Shown here one piece after another: positions 48,114-57,148 of a stretch of 64,000 nucleotides of DNA. The stretch comes from Devosia sp. MC521 (GTDB lineage Bacteria; Pseudomonadota; Alphaproteobacteria; Rhizobiales; Devosiaceae). Under the pieces are notes generated by a model. It was not told where the DNA came from, did not search any database, and saw only the letters and a list, made by a program, of their open reading frames with translations. Made by a program: the position numbers and the translations under genes. The DNA is taken from NCBI RefSeq assembly GCF_014127105.1, contig NZ_CP059902.1, positions 3,716,496 to 3,780,495 on the forward strand, read 5' to 3'. Within the stretch, counting starts at the first letter, position 1; every line of letters starts with the position of its first letter.

Positions 48114-49231
48114 GTGACCTCAATGCCCTCGTTAAAGAACTCAAACATCGTGCCTCGTCCCTAGGGTTCGATGCTTTTGGCATTACGCCCGCCGATGCGC
48201 GGCCTGATCTTCCAGAAAAACTGCGCCATGCGATAGAGCAGGGCTATCACGCCGAAATGGAGTGGATGGCCGAAACTGAGGATCGCCGTGGTCATCCCAA
48301 TCAGCTTTGGCCAGAGGCGCGCTCGGTCATTCTCGTTGGCATGAACTATGGCCCGGCGACCAATCCGATGGATTTGCTGGCAGAAAAAGACATCGGCATT
48401 CTGTCGGCCTATGCGCGAAATCGCGATTATCACGAAATCATCAAGGGCAAGCTGAAAGAGCTTGCTGGCATTTTGGCCCGGCGGTCGGGGGCGGACGTAA
48501 AGGTTTTTGTCGACACCGCTCCGCTAATGGAAAAGCCGCTGGCCGAAGCGGCAGGCCTAGGTTGGCAGGGTAAACATACCGTGCTCGTCAGTCGCGATAT
48601 GGGCTCTTGGTCGTTCTTGGGCGCCATTCTCACCACGGCCGAACTGCCAGCTGATAAGCCCCACAAGGAAAGCTGCGGCTCCTGCACACGCTGCCTCGAT
48701 ACCTGCCCAACCAACGCCTTTCCGACACCCTTCCAGTTGGATGCGCGCAAATGCCTGGCCTATTATTCGGTCGAGCATAAGGGACAAATTCCGCGCGAGC
48801 TGCGTACGCCCATGGGCAACCGCATCTATGGCTGCGACGATTGCCTTGCTGTCTGCCCATGGAACAAATTTGCCAAGATCGCCCACGAAGCCAAGCTGAT
48901 TGGTCGACCCGAACTGGAACGGCCGGCTCTGGCCGACCTCGTCCAACTCGATGACGAGGGTTTCAGGGAGATGTTTTCCGGCTCGCCGATCAAACGTATC
49001 GGTCACGCCCGTTTCTTGCGCAACGTTCTCATCGGTATCGGCAATTCGCAAAACACCGCCTATTTGCCAGCTATCCGCCAGCGCCTGAACGATCCGTCCC
49101 CGCTCATTCGCGGAGCGGCCATCTGGGCCCTCCGAAAGCTCGCTTGGGAGGAAGCCGAAACGCTCAAGGCCACTCGGCGCATGCCGGACGAGGACGCTGA
49201 AGTGGAGCGGGAATGGGAAGGGCAGGTGTGA
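48110..49231 (+). CDS. queG: Epoxyqueuosine reductase QueG
   Basis: Cobalamin and iron-sulfur enzyme for the last step of queuosine formation in tRNA. The 373-residue product has the DUF1730 N-terminal domain (MEWMAETEDRRGHPNQLWP) and two ferredoxin-type motifs (CGSCTRCLDTCP and CDDCLAVCPWNK), then a HEAT-like C-terminus. TTG start at 48110 (MSDLNALVKEL) overlapping the GST stop. The next gene begins on its stop codon (TGATG), so GST-queG-SDR-GNAT form one coupled unit. Confidence 0.95.
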   Translation: MSDLNALVKELKHRASSLGFDAFGITPADARPDLPEKLRHAIEQGYHAEMEWMAETEDRRGHPNQLWPEARSVILVGMNYGPATNPMDLLAEKDIGILSAYARNRDYHEIIKGKLKELAGILARRSGADVKVFVDTAPLMEKPLAEAAGLGWQGKHTVLVSRDMGSWSFLGAILTTAELPADKPHKESCGSCTRCLDTCPTNAFPTPFQLDARKCLAYYSVEHKGQIPRELRTPMGNRIYGCDDCLAVCPWNKFAKIAHEAKLIGRPELERPALADLVQLDDEGFREMFSGSPIKRIGHARFLRNVLIGIGNSQNTAYLPAIRQRLNDPSPLIRGAAIWALRKLAWEEAETLKATRRMPDEDAEVEREWEGQV

Positions 49232-50079
49232 TGCAGGTCTTGTTTTTTGGTTTTGGCTATTCCTCAAAAGCCAGTGCCGAGGCACTCAAAGCTATCGACC
49301 CAAGCGCCGTGCTCTTGGGCACCTCGCGGTCGCCGGGCTCGCCCCAGTCGGTTTTTTTTGATGGGACCAGTCCCAGCCAAGCTCTGAGTGAGTTTCTCGC
49401 CAATTCTGCCACCCACGTCGTTGGCTCCATCGGCCCGGATGCTGATGGCGACCCAGTACTGCGCCACCATCGCGACGACATTTTGAACGCGCCCGATGTC
49501 AAATGGCTGGGCTATTTCTCTACCGTCGGGGTTTATGGCGATCGCAATGGCGCTTGGGTCGACGAAACAGCCCCGCTAGATCCCGAAAACCTCCGGTCGC
49601 AATGGCGAGTTGCGGCGGAGGCTGAATGGCAGTCCTTAGCCGCTGAAAAAAATGTTCCGCTTTTCATCCTGCGCCTTGCCGGGATTTACGGCCCCGGCCG
49701 TTCGGCCTTTGACAAGCTGCGCGACGGCACCGCCAAACGCATCATCAAGCCGGGCCAAGTGTTCAATCGCATCCATGTCGCCGACATTGGCCGCGTGACC
49801 GCCTTGGCCGCAGAGCGCGGGCTGGGTGGCGTGTTCAATCTTGCCGATGACGAACCGGGGCCACCACAGGATGTCATCAGCCACGCTGCCGCCATGCTCG
49901 ATGTCCCTGCACCTCAAGAAGTCCCGTTTGAACTTGCGAACATGTCGCCCATGGCGCGCAGTTTTTACGCTGACAACAAACGCGTCGCCAACAGCGCCAT
50001 CAAGCAGGCCTTGCAAATTGAATTGCTCTATCCAAACTTTCGCGCTGGCTTGGAAAGCATTTTAGAGAATGAGCGATGA
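49231..50079 (+). CDS. NAD(P)-binding SDR-type epimerase/dehydratase, YeeZ-like
   Basis: Atypical short-chain dehydrogenase of 282 residues. Rossmann start VLFFGFGYSSKASAEAL, YFSTVGVYGDRNGAWVDETA (YxxxK-like region altered), ILRLAGIYGPGRSAFDKLR, and FNRIHVADIGRV. Homologues follow queG in many Rhizobiales; the physiological substrate is unknown. ATG at 49231 overlaps the queG stop by one base. Confidence 0.85.
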   Translation: MQVLFFGFGYSSKASAEALKAIDPSAVLLGTSRSPGSPQSVFFDGTSPSQALSEFLANSATHVVGSIGPDADGDPVLRHHRDDILNAPDVKWLGYFSTVGVYGDRNGAWVDETAPLDPENLRSQWRVAAEAEWQSLAAEKNVPLFILRLAGIYGPGRSAFDKLRDGTAKRIIKPGQVFNRIHVADIGRVTALAAERGLGGVFNLADDEPGPPQDVISHAAAMLDVPAPQEVPFELANMSPMARSFYADNKRVANSAIKQALQIELLYPNFRAGLESILENER

Positions 50080-50726
50080 GCCCAACACCGGCTAAATCTA
50101 TTGAGCGCGTTGTGCTTGAGGGGCGTTACATTCGCCTAGAACCGGTCGAACAGCGCCACGCTTCGGAGCTTTTTGCGGTCTCGTACACGCCAGATGCTTC
50201 GGCGCGCTATCAATGGTTGCCCAGCAATCCACCCGAAACGGAAGATGCGGTCGCGCAATGGATCAAACACGCCAATGCGGGTGATGACATCTATTATGCG
50301 GTTATCGACAAAAGCACGGGCAAGGCAGTTGGTCGTCAAGGCTGGATGCGCACACGCCCTGAGCATGGTTCGGTGGAAATCGGTGGGATCTACTGGGGAC
50401 TTCCCATGGCCCGCTCACGGCTTTCGACCGAAGCGCTTTTTCTCTTCGCTCAGCACGCCTTTGATGACCTCGGTTATCGGCGTTTTGAGTGGAAATGTAA
50501 CAATCGCAATGAACCTTCTAAGGCGGCCGCTCAGCGCTTTGGCTTTCTGTATGAAGGCCTGTTCCGTAATGACATGATCGTTAAAGGCGAGAGCCGGGAT
50601 ACGGCTTGGTTCTCAATTATTGATAGCGAATGGCCAGTGATCCGCGCTGAGTTTGAGCGCTGGTTGGACCCGGGCAATTTTGACGATTTGGGTCAGCAGA
50701 AGTCCAAGCTGGTGACCAGGCGCTAG
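50076..50726 (+). CDS. GNAT family N-acetyltransferase, RimJ/RimL-like
   Basis: Acetyl-CoA-dependent transferase of 216 residues with the RimJ/L layout: VLEGRYIRLEPVEQRHASELF at the start, GRQGWMRTRPEHGSVEIGGIYW in the middle, and the late motif RRFEWKCNNRNEPSKAAAQ (segments) leading to FGFLYEGLFRND. Substrate unknown (ribosomal protein, small amine or other). ATG overlaps the previous stop (ATGA). Confidence 0.87.
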   Translation: MSPTPAKSIERVVLEGRYIRLEPVEQRHASELFAVSYTPDASARYQWLPSNPPETEDAVAQWIKHANAGDDIYYAVIDKSTGKAVGRQGWMRTRPEHGSVEIGGIYWGLPMARSRLSTEALFLFAQHAFDDLGYRRFEWKCNNRNEPSKAAAQRFGFLYEGLFRNDMIVKGESRDTAWFSIIDSEWPVIRAEFERWLDPGNFDDLGQQKSKLVTRR

Positions 50727-50758
50727 TGGCGAGCGGCAAGGCAAAGGCCAAAAAAGTA

Positions 50759-50788
50759 AACCCGGGTTTTGGCCCGGGTTTTGTATTT
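50759..50788. terminator. Bidirectional terminator between GNAT gene and fabB
   Basis: AACCCGGG (50759-50766) and CCCGGGTT (50773-50780) followed by TTGTATTT; AAAAAAGT precedes it, giving U-rich tails on both strands. Confidence 0.85.
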
Positions 50789-50805
50789 CGTAGATATTGG
50801 ATCGC

Positions 50806-52032
50806 TTAAGCGTCTGGGTGCTTAAAGACCAGAGCGGCATTTGTGCCGCCGAAGCCGAACGAGTTCGATAGCACATAGCCCAGATCGACATTGTCGCGAC
50901 GCTGACGCAGAATTGGCATGTCGGCCATAGCTGGGTCGAGGTCAACGATATTGGCGCTTTCGGCAATGAAGCGGTGCTTCATCATCAGGATCGAATAGAT
51001 CGATTCATGCACGCCTGTCGCGCCTTGGCTGTGGCCGGTAAGCGACTTCGTGGCAGAGATCGGCGGGCAGCTGTCTTCGTTGCCGAAAACATTGCGCAGC
51101 GCTTCAATTTCCTTGAGATCGCCCACTGGCGTCGAGGTGGCGTGTGGGTTGATGTAATCAATCGGTGCTTTGACATTGGCGAGAGCCAAACGCATGCAGC
51201 GTTCCGCGCCTTCACCCGATGGGGCAACCATGTCCAGACCATCAGAGGTCGCGCCGTAACCCACCAACTCGGCCCAAATCTTGGCACCGCGAGCCTTGGC
51301 GTGTTCGTACTCTTCGAGCACGAGAACGCCTGCGCCACCAGCGATAACAAAGCCATCGCGGTTCGCGTCATAGCAACGCGAGGCGACCGATGGGGTCTCG
51401 TTATACTTCGAGCTCATCGCGCCCATGGCGTCGAAGAGGTTCGACAGCGACCAGTCGAGATCTTCGTGTCCACCAGCGAACATGATGTTCTGCTTGCCAA
51501 GCATGATCTGCTCAGCGGCGTTGCCAATGCAGTGCTTGGACGTCGCGCAGGCTGCGGTGATCGTATAGTTGATGCCCTTGATGGCAAAGGCCGTCGCCAT
51601 GGTTGCCGACGCAGTCGAGCCCATTGCCTTTGGCACCGCCAGAGGCCCAATTCGCTTGGGACTAGTGTTTTTGCGGGTGATGTCTGCCGCGTCAACGATT
51701 GTGCGCGTCGATGCGCCGCCCGAACCCATGACAATACCGGTCATCGGGTTCGACACGTCGCTTTCAGACAGGCCAGCGTCAGCAATTGCCTGCTGCATGG
51801 CCATATAATTCCACGCAGCACCCTTGCCCATAAAGCGGGTGACGCGGCGATCCAGAATTTCGAACGGATCAATGCGTGGATCGCCCTTTACCTGGCTACG
51901 GAAGCCCAGTTCGGCATAATCCTCGGCAAAAACAATGCCTGACTTTGCTGTGCGCAGGCTTTCAGTGACCTCATCGAGGCTGTTGCCGATCGGGGAGATG
52001 ACTCCCATTCCGGTTACAACAACACGTCTCAT
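50806..52032 (-). CDS. fabB: Beta-ketoacyl-ACP synthase I FabB
   Basis: Condensing enzyme of unsaturated fatty acid synthesis, 408 residues. The Cys-His-His triad is visible in [26 protein letters not shown] and [11 protein letters not shown], and the C-terminus has the usual [12 protein letters not shown]. Assigned as FabB rather than FabF because it follows fabA in the same direction, 78 bases downstream. fabI, which often follows in Rhizobiales, is absent; a terminator ends the unit. Confidence 0.94.
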   Translation of the reverse strand: MRRVVVTGMGVISPIGNSLDEVTESLRTAKSGIVFAEDYAELGFRSQVKGDPRIDPFEILDRRVTRFMGKGAAWNYMAMQQAIADAGLSESDVSNPMTGIVMGSGGASTRTIVDAADITRKNTSPKRIGPLAVPKAMGSTASATMATAFAIKGINYTITAACATSKHCIGNAAEQIMLGKQNIMFAGGHEDLDWSLSNLFDAMGAMSSKYNETPSVASRCYDANRDGFVIAGGAGVLVLEEYEHAKARGAKIWAELVGYGATSDGLDMVAPSGEGAERCMRLALANVKAPIDYINPHATSTPVGDLKEIEALRNVFGNEDSCPPISATKSLTGHSQGATGVHESIYSILMMKHRFIAESANIVDLDPAMADMPILRQRRDNVDLGYVLSNSFGFGGTNAALVFKHPDA

Positions 52033-52110
52033 TTGGTCCTCATCAGGTCGTATACAAAGTTCGCCATGGGGCGGGCGAATCCTTTTCCCGGTGCTAATCC
52101 AGAAATGGGC

Positions 52111-52638
52111 TTAGCGTTTTTGTTCAAGCAGTTGCGAGTCGGTGAACAGGCCAACGCGCAAATCCTTAGCTTCATAAATGAGCTTGCCATCGGCCTTCAC
52201 CCAACCGTCAGCAATGCCGAGGGTGAGCTTGGACTTCAGAACCCGCTTCAGATCGATACCATACTCTACCAGCTTGACGTCATCGGTCACCTGACCGGTG
52301 AACTTGATCTCGCCGCCAAGAGCACGGCCTTTACCTGGCTGACCGAGCCAACTCAGGAAGAAGCCAGTCATCTGCCAAATTGCGTCAAGGCCAAGGCAGC
52401 CCGGCATAACCGGATCACCAATGAAGTGGCACTTGAAGAACCAGAGGTCTGGATTCACATCGAGCTCAGCGCGCACCATGCCCTTGCCATAGGCGCCGCC
52501 ATCCTCGGAAATTTCGGTGATGCGATTAAACATCAGCATTGGCGGCGCAGGTAGGCGCGCATCGCCCTGACCGGGCAGTTCACCGCGGCCATGGGCCAGC
52601 AATTCTTCATAATTAAATGCGTGTTGCCGGTCGGCCAT
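52111..52638 (-). CDS. fabA: 3-hydroxydecanoyl-ACP dehydratase/isomerase FabA
   Basis: Introduces the cis double bond in anaerobic unsaturated fatty acid synthesis. The 175-residue product has the hot-dog fold signatures [12 protein letters not shown] and the catalytic region [21 protein letters not shown] with its His and Asp. ATG at 52638 preceded by GGGGAC; a longer reading adds 20 unconserved residues. Divergent from irr, as in most Rhizobiales, and co-directional with fabB. Confidence 0.96.
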   Translation of the reverse strand: MADRQHAFNYEELLAHGRGELPGQGDARLPAPPMLMFNRITEISEDGGAYGKGMVRAELDVNPDLWFFKCHFIGDPVMPGCLGLDAIWQMTGFFLSWLGQPGKGRALGGEIKFTGQVTDDVKLVEYGIDLKRVLKSKLTLGIADGWVKADGKLIYEAKDLRVGLFTDSQLLEQKR

Positions 52639-52815
52639 CAGCACGTCCCCACTAAAATTCAAGCCTTGTCTCGTATAGGGGCTCCCCCGGAGGGTCAAGC
52701 CAGCCGGTAGGCTTACTCAGTAACCTTATACGGGCCAGAGCTTGTCTCCGCAGCCGTCCGGCACTATAAAGAAGGCAGGATTTCCGGATGCAAGAAGACG
52801 ACTAGTTCTCGCCAC

Positions 52816-53256
52816 ATGCACGATAGCAGCCTAGCCGCTCGGCCTCAATCGCACAGACCATGTTTGACAGCAGTTCTGCGAATGGCAGGATTGCGCCCTA
52901 CGCGACAGCGTGTAGCGCTGGCTGAACTCCTGTTTAATGGACCACACCGGCACGTTAGCGCCGAGCAACTGCATGACGAGGCGGCCACTGCCAGCGTCGA
53001 TGTATCGCTCGCGACAATCTACAACACGCTGCATCAGTTTCATGAAGCAGGCTTGCTGCGTGAAGTCGCGATTGATGCCTCCCGCTCCTATTTCGATACC
53101 GACACCTCAGATCACCACCATTTTTACGTGGAAGACGAGCAACGGATGATCGATATCCCCGCTGATTCGGTGATCTTCAAGTCGCTACCTGCGGCGCCTG
53201 AAGGCATGGAAGTGGCGCACGTTGATGTCGTCATCCGCGTCCGCAAAGCGATCTAA
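52816..53256 (+). CDS. irr: Fur-family iron response regulator Irr
   Basis: Heme-responsive transcription factor of iron metabolism, 146 residues. Winged helix (MAGLRPTRQRVALAELLF), DNA-recognition segment DVSLATIYNTLHQFHEAGLL, and the HHH heme/metal motif in SDHHHFYVEDEQ. The N-terminal heme regulatory motif GCPWHDV of Bradyrhizobium Irr is not present; the N-terminus here reads RPQSHRPC, so degradation control may differ. Divergent from fabA. Confidence 0.92.
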   Translation: MHDSSLAARPQSHRPCLTAVLRMAGLRPTRQRVALAELLFNGPHRHVSAEQLHDEAATASVDVSLATIYNTLHQFHEAGLLREVAIDASRSYFDTDTSDHHHFYVEDEQRMIDIPADSVIFKSLPAAPEGMEVAHVDVVIRVRKAI

Positions 53257-53292
53257 CGAGCAGCACAGAGCAATGCTGTGATGAACCATTAC

Positions 53293-53325
53293 AACCCCGT
53301 GGCGTTGCCAAGGGGTTCTTTTTTG
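53293..53325 (+). terminator. Intrinsic terminator after irr
   Basis: AACCCC (53293-53298) and GGGGTT (53312-53317) with inner pairs GGC/GCC, followed by CTTTTTTG. Confidence 0.85.
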
Positions 53326-53400
53326 CCCTTCTGAGCAACTGTGACTTTTGCCAAGAGGGTGGTAAAAGAGACGCGATATAAACAGCGGCAAGGATGGCTT

Positions 53401-54252
53401 ATGGCTGACAAGGTCAATCTCAAAGCCTATTTCGACCGAATCGGATTTGCTGGATCGATCGCCCCCACTCTGGCGACACTTGAGGCGCTTCATGCGCTCC
53501 ATCCAGCGGTCATTCCCTTTGAGAACCTCAGTCCATTGCTCGGTGTGCCTGTCGCGCTAGACCAGCTAAGCCTCGAGAAAAAGCTGCTGATTGATCGGCG
53601 CGGTGGGTATTGCTTCGAGCACAATACGCTTTTGCAGCGTGTTTTAACCGATCTCGACTACACGGTCCGGCCGTTGCTGGCGCGCGTGGTCTGGACGGAT
53701 GAAACTGGAAGGGATCGGCCTCCGACCCATATGCTGCTGCTGGTTGAAATTTCTGGCCAAAGTTACATTGCCGATGTGGGCTTTGGTGGGTTGTCGTTGT
53801 CTGCGCCTTTGCGGTTACGAGCCGATGTCGACCAGCAGACCCCTCATGAAGTGTTCAAGCTGATCCAATCGGATGGACAGTGGACGCTGCTTGTTAAAAT
53901 CAATGATGACTATAAGCCGGTTTATGTCTTCACCACCGAAACGGTGAACGAGGAGACCATCGCGGCGATCAACCATGAGATCGCGCTTGGGGACGGCAGC
54001 CCATTTACAACAGAGCTGCGTGTCGCCCTCGCTCCGCCTGGGAAACGCCTGAAACTGCACAATACAAGCTATGCCGAGCAGGTTGTGGGCGAGGCGCCAG
54101 TAAAAACCGAACTCACCGCCTGGCAGGATATCAAGCAGGTCCTGACTGCCGATTTTGGTTTAGTTCTGCCCGAGCCCGATCTCATTGACCCCATTCTGGC
54201 GCGGTTTGCACCACCAAGACCGGTAGTCGAACCAGTGACAAGCGAAGCCTAA
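53401..54252 (+). CDS. nat: Arylamine N-acetyltransferase
   Basis: Acetyl-CoA-dependent enzyme acting on arylamines and hydrazines, 283 residues. The Cys-His-Asp triad is visible: RRGGYCFEHN, PPTHMLLLVE and YIADVGFGG. ATG at 53401 with AAGGA upstream; a reading 20 residues longer is less likely. It starts a tight four-gene unit with a YdeI-like gene, a DUF1697 gene and a ribokinase gene (gaps of 2 bases or 4-base overlaps). Confidence 0.92.
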   Translation: MADKVNLKAYFDRIGFAGSIAPTLATLEALHALHPAVIPFENLSPLLGVPVALDQLSLEKKLLIDRRGGYCFEHNTLLQRVLTDLDYTVRPLLARVVWTDETGRDRPPTHMLLLVEISGQSYIADVGFGGLSLSAPLRLRADVDQQTPHEVFKLIQSDGQWTLLVKINDDYKPVYVFTTETVNEETIAAINHEIALGDGSPFTTELRVALAPPGKRLKLHNTSYAEQVVGEAPVKTELTAWQDIKQVLTADFGLVLPEPDLIDPILARFAPPRPVVEPVTSEA

Positions 54253-54254
54253 CG

Positions 54255-54860
54255 ATGGCGCCGGTCGTTGTTGCTCAAGAGGCACTGCGAGAGTTTGTGA
54301 GCTTTCAGGAGTTCTACGACTGGCTGGCGAACCACCACGATCATGACGCAGAAATATGGATACGGATTTTCAAAAAATCCTCAGGTCGCGCCACAATTAG
54401 TCCAGTAGAGGCGATAGACGCGGTTCTCTGCTGGGGATGGATTGATGCGATTAAGAAGAGCTGGGACGACGTCTCCTTCGCGCAGCGTTATTGTCCGCGC
54501 CGAAAGAAATCCGTGTGGAGCCAGGTCAATCGAGACAATGTCGCTCGGTTAAGTGCGGCGGGGCTGATGACACCATATGGACTCGCTCACGTGGAGACCG
54601 CCAAAGCGGACGGTCGCTGGGACGCGGCTTATGCTACGACACAAGAGGCTCCCGACGACCTCCTTGCTGCAATTGCCGCCAATCCATCGTCACAACGACA
54701 ATATGATATTCTCACCGCCCAAAACCGCTTCGCTCTGATCTATCGCACAAATGGGGCTAAGACGGCCGCGACGCGCCAGAAGCGGATAGCGCAATTTGTC
54801 GAGATGCTGGCGCGCGGCGAAACGATCTATCCGCAAAAAGCGCGATGGGCTGAGACATGA
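54255..54860 (+). CDS. YdeI/OmpD-associated family protein
   Basis: A 201-residue member of the YdeI family (bacteriocin-protection/OmpD-associated). Seen: HDAEIWIRIFKKSSGRATIS, VEAIDAVLCWGWIDAIKK, and PRRKKSVWSQVNRDNVARL, which are the conserved blocks. Molecular function is not established. It starts 2 bases after nat and overlaps the next gene by four bases. Confidence 0.85.
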   Translation: MAPVVVAQEALREFVSFQEFYDWLANHHDHDAEIWIRIFKKSSGRATISPVEAIDAVLCWGWIDAIKKSWDDVSFAQRYCPRRKKSVWSQVNRDNVARLSAAGLMTPYGLAHVETAKADGRWDAAYATTQEAPDDLLAAIAANPSSQRQYDILTAQNRFALIYRTNGAKTAATRQKRIAQFVEMLARGETIYPQKARWAET

Positions 54861-55396
54861 GTGTCTGGGTGGGATTGCTGCAGGGCGTCAATGTCGGCAA
54901 GCGCCAGATGAAAATGGTGGAGCTGAAGGCGGCGCTTGAGAAGGCCGGATTTGAAGAGGTGCGAACCATATTGGCGAGCGGCAATTTCTGCGCTCGATAC
55001 GACGGGAGCGAGGATGAAGTGAAAGCGAGAGCAGAGGCAGCGCTGGCTGCTGCTTTCGAGTTTCCGGTTCTCGTTGTTGTTCGCACCGGTCACGAGCTTG
55101 AGGCCTTGCGCGCGAGCGAGCCGTTCGCATCGCTTGACCCCAATGCAGACCTTACCCGGCATGTTGTTTTCTTCGACGCGCCGCTGCCGTCTGAGGTGAG
55201 CGTCGAAAGCAGGCCGCGCGATACCGAAATCTTGCGCATTACCGAGCGTGAGATCATCATTGCGGCTTATCGCCAGCCCAATGGGCGCTATACAGAGAAT
55301 GTTGAAGCGGTTCTCAAGCCGCTCTACCGGGCCTTGGGAGACACTAGGCTCAGCACCATGCGCAACTGGAACACAATAGAAAAGCTGCTCACGTGA
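54857..55396 (+). CDS. DUF1697 domain protein
   Basis: A 179-residue protein matching DUF1697: opening VGLLQGVNVGKRQMKMVELK, then ILASGNFCARYDGSED and a C-terminal RNWNTIEKLL that is typical of the family. No known function. ATGA overlap with the upstream gene and GTGA overlap with the ribokinase gene. Confidence 0.87.
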   Translation: MSVWVGLLQGVNVGKRQMKMVELKAALEKAGFEEVRTILASGNFCARYDGSEDEVKARAEAALAAAFEFPVLVVVRTGHELEALRASEPFASLDPNADLTRHVVFFDAPLPSEVSVESRPRDTEILRITEREIIIAAYRQPNGRYTENVEAVLKPLYRALGDTRLSTMRNWNTIEKLLT

Positions 55397-56289
55397 TTAC
55401 TGTTTTTGGTTCTACCAATCTCGACCAAGTCGGCACTGTGACCCGTCTGCCCAAGCCCGGTGAAACTGTGGCCGGTGGCACCTTCTCCATGGCCCCAGGG
55501 GGAAAAGGCGCGAACCAAGCTTTGGCCGCTCGTCGCGCTGGTGCGGATGTTCTGCATGTCTCGGCAGTCGGCGACGACGCCTTTGCAGGCATGGCGCTTG
55601 AGTTATTGGAAAAGGGCGGCGTTGACCTGTCGCAGCTGCGTAAGGCGCAAGCGGCGACCGGCATTGCTATGATCTTTGTCGACGCGGATGGCGAGAACGT
55701 CATCGCTGTTCTGCCCGGTGCCAACGGCACAGTCAGCGCAGCGGATGCCGACACAGGGCTGGCTAGGCTCTCGGCCAACGACACTCTTCTCGTGCAGCAA
55801 GAAGTGCCTCAGGCAGCGACCCGGCGTGCGCTTGAAATTGCCCGCGAAAAAGGTGTGCGCAGCGTGCTCAACACCGCGCCATTCCTCGAAGACACAGTGG
55901 AGCTCGCCCCGCTTGCCGATATCGTTGTGGCCAATGAAACTGAGTTTTCTCTGCTCTCGGGTCGTCCGATTGAAGAGTTGGATGCCGCAATGGCCGAATG
56001 GGCTGACAAGACTGGCAAGACCATTGTTGTCACCCTGGGGCCTGACGGTGCGCGTGCGAATGGGCCAGAAGGCGTCATTTCGGTTGCAGCTCATAAGGTG
56101 ACCCCTGTCGATACCGTTGGCGCCGGTGATACCTTCTGTGGCTATCTTGCGGCAGCACTCGACGCAGGTTTTTCGCTCAAGGACGCGATGGCGCGGGCAG
56201 CAATTGCCGGCTCGCTTGCCTGCCTCAAGGCTGGTGCCCAGCCTGCCATCCCAACCAAGGCAGATGTCGAAGACATTCTGGGCGCTTAA
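55393..56289 (+). CDS. rbsK: Ribokinase (PfkB family)
   Basis: Phosphorylates ribose or a related sugar, 298 residues. Seen: substrate/Mg region GSTNLDQVG, PGGKGANQALAARRAGADV, and the catalytic PfkB motif TPVDTVGAGDTFCGYLA with the base Asp. GTG start at 55393 overlapping the DUF1697 stop. No ribose transporter is adjacent, so the exact sugar is not certain. Confidence 0.9.
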   Translation: MITVFGSTNLDQVGTVTRLPKPGETVAGGTFSMAPGGKGANQALAARRAGADVLHVSAVGDDAFAGMALELLEKGGVDLSQLRKAQAATGIAMIFVDADGENVIAVLPGANGTVSAADADTGLARLSANDTLLVQQEVPQAATRRALEIAREKGVRSVLNTAPFLEDTVELAPLADIVVANETEFSLLSGRPIEELDAAMAEWADKTGKTIVVTLGPDGARANGPEGVISVAAHKVTPVDTVGAGDTFCGYLAAALDAGFSLKDAMARAAIAGSLACLKAGAQPAIPTKADVEDILGA

Positions 56290-56315
56290 CAGTTGGACCT
56301 CAGATGCCTTATTGA

Positions 56316-56345
56316 TCCCCGCGCGAGCGGGGCTTTTTATTTTTA
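56316..56345 (+). terminator. Intrinsic terminator after rbsK
   Basis: CCCCGC (56317-56322) and GCGGGG (56327-56332) with loop GCGA, then CTTTTTATTTTT. Confidence 0.9.
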
Positions 56346-56404
56346 AGGATCACATTTGCGGCATGGTGCAGGTCTGCTCCTTCGCCGCGTAATGGCGCAG
56401 CCAA

Positions 56405-56434
56405 TAAAAAAGCGGGCCCGAGGACCCGCTTTTC
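56405..56434 (-). terminator. Intrinsic terminator of infC
   Basis: On the minus strand AGCGGGTCC...GGCCCGCT followed by TTTTTTATTGG. It lies about 25 bases beyond the infC stop. Confidence 0.88.
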
Positions 56435-56458
56435 AAAACTCGTATAAGTCGGTGCGAC

Positions 56459-56995
56459 TTATTTTGGTGCCAACACCATGACCATCTGACGGCCTTCGGC
56501 GCGTGGCTGAGATTCAACCTTAGCAACAGCTTCAGTCTGTTCTTTGACCTTGATGAGCAAGGCCATGCCCAGATCTTGGTGTGCCATTTCACGACCACGG
56601 AAACGCATCGTGACTTTCACGCGGTCGCCGTCTTCGAGGAAGCGCTGCACAGCCTTCATCTTGGTGTTGTAGTCGTGGTCATCGATGTTCGGACGCATCT
56701 GAACTTCTTTGACTTCAATAACCTTCTGCTTCTTGCGCGCTTCCGCTGCCTTCTTTTGGGCGGCGTACTTGTAGCGGCCAAGATCAAGCATCTTGGCGAC
56801 CGGCGGCTGCGAATTAGCGGCGATCAGAACTAGGTCAAGGCCAGCTTCCTGCGCTTCGGCGAGCGCTTCGCGGGTGCGGACGATGCCACGATTCTGGCCT
56901 TCCGCATCAATGAGCTGAACGTCGGGGCTAGTGATGTCCTCGTTTGCAAGCGGCCCATCTTTCTGGGGCGCAACGGGTCTCATTGGACGGCGAAT
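56459..56995 (-). CDS. infC: Translation initiation factor IF-3 (AUU start)
   Basis: Keeps ribosomal subunits apart and checks start-codon choice. The family blocks are intact (REALAEAQEAGLDLVLI, PPVAKMLDLGRYKYAAQK, FRGREMAHQDLG). The first ATG (56983) has no ribosome site. Four codons upstream an ATT at 56995 gives MRRPMRPVAPQKDGP, the normal start of rhizobial IF-3, and lies 9 bases after AAGGA (minus strand, 57009-57005). E. coli infC also starts with AUU, which lets IF-3 limit its own synthesis. 178 residues. rpmI-rplT are not adjacent. Confidence 0.95.
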   Translation of the reverse strand: MRRPMRPVAPQKDGPLANEDITSPDVQLIDAEGQNRGIVRTREALAEAQEAGLDLVLIAANSQPPVAKMLDLGRYKYAAQKKAAEARKKQKVIEVKEVQMRPNIDDHDYNTKMKAVQRFLEDGDRVKVTMRFRGREMAHQDLGMALLIKVKEQTEAVAKVESQPRAEGRQMVMVLAPK

Positions 56996-57148
56996 GGCAA
57001 GCGTTCCTTGTGCTATTATTAGGAAGGGCTGAAATCGGCCCTAAAATCGTGCTAGCTGCGTCATAAGTCAACAGCCGAAGCAGTTGATTTATGCGCTCAA
57101 TGGCATGAAATCCATTGCTGCTCTATCACAAAATCGACCAAGTCACGC

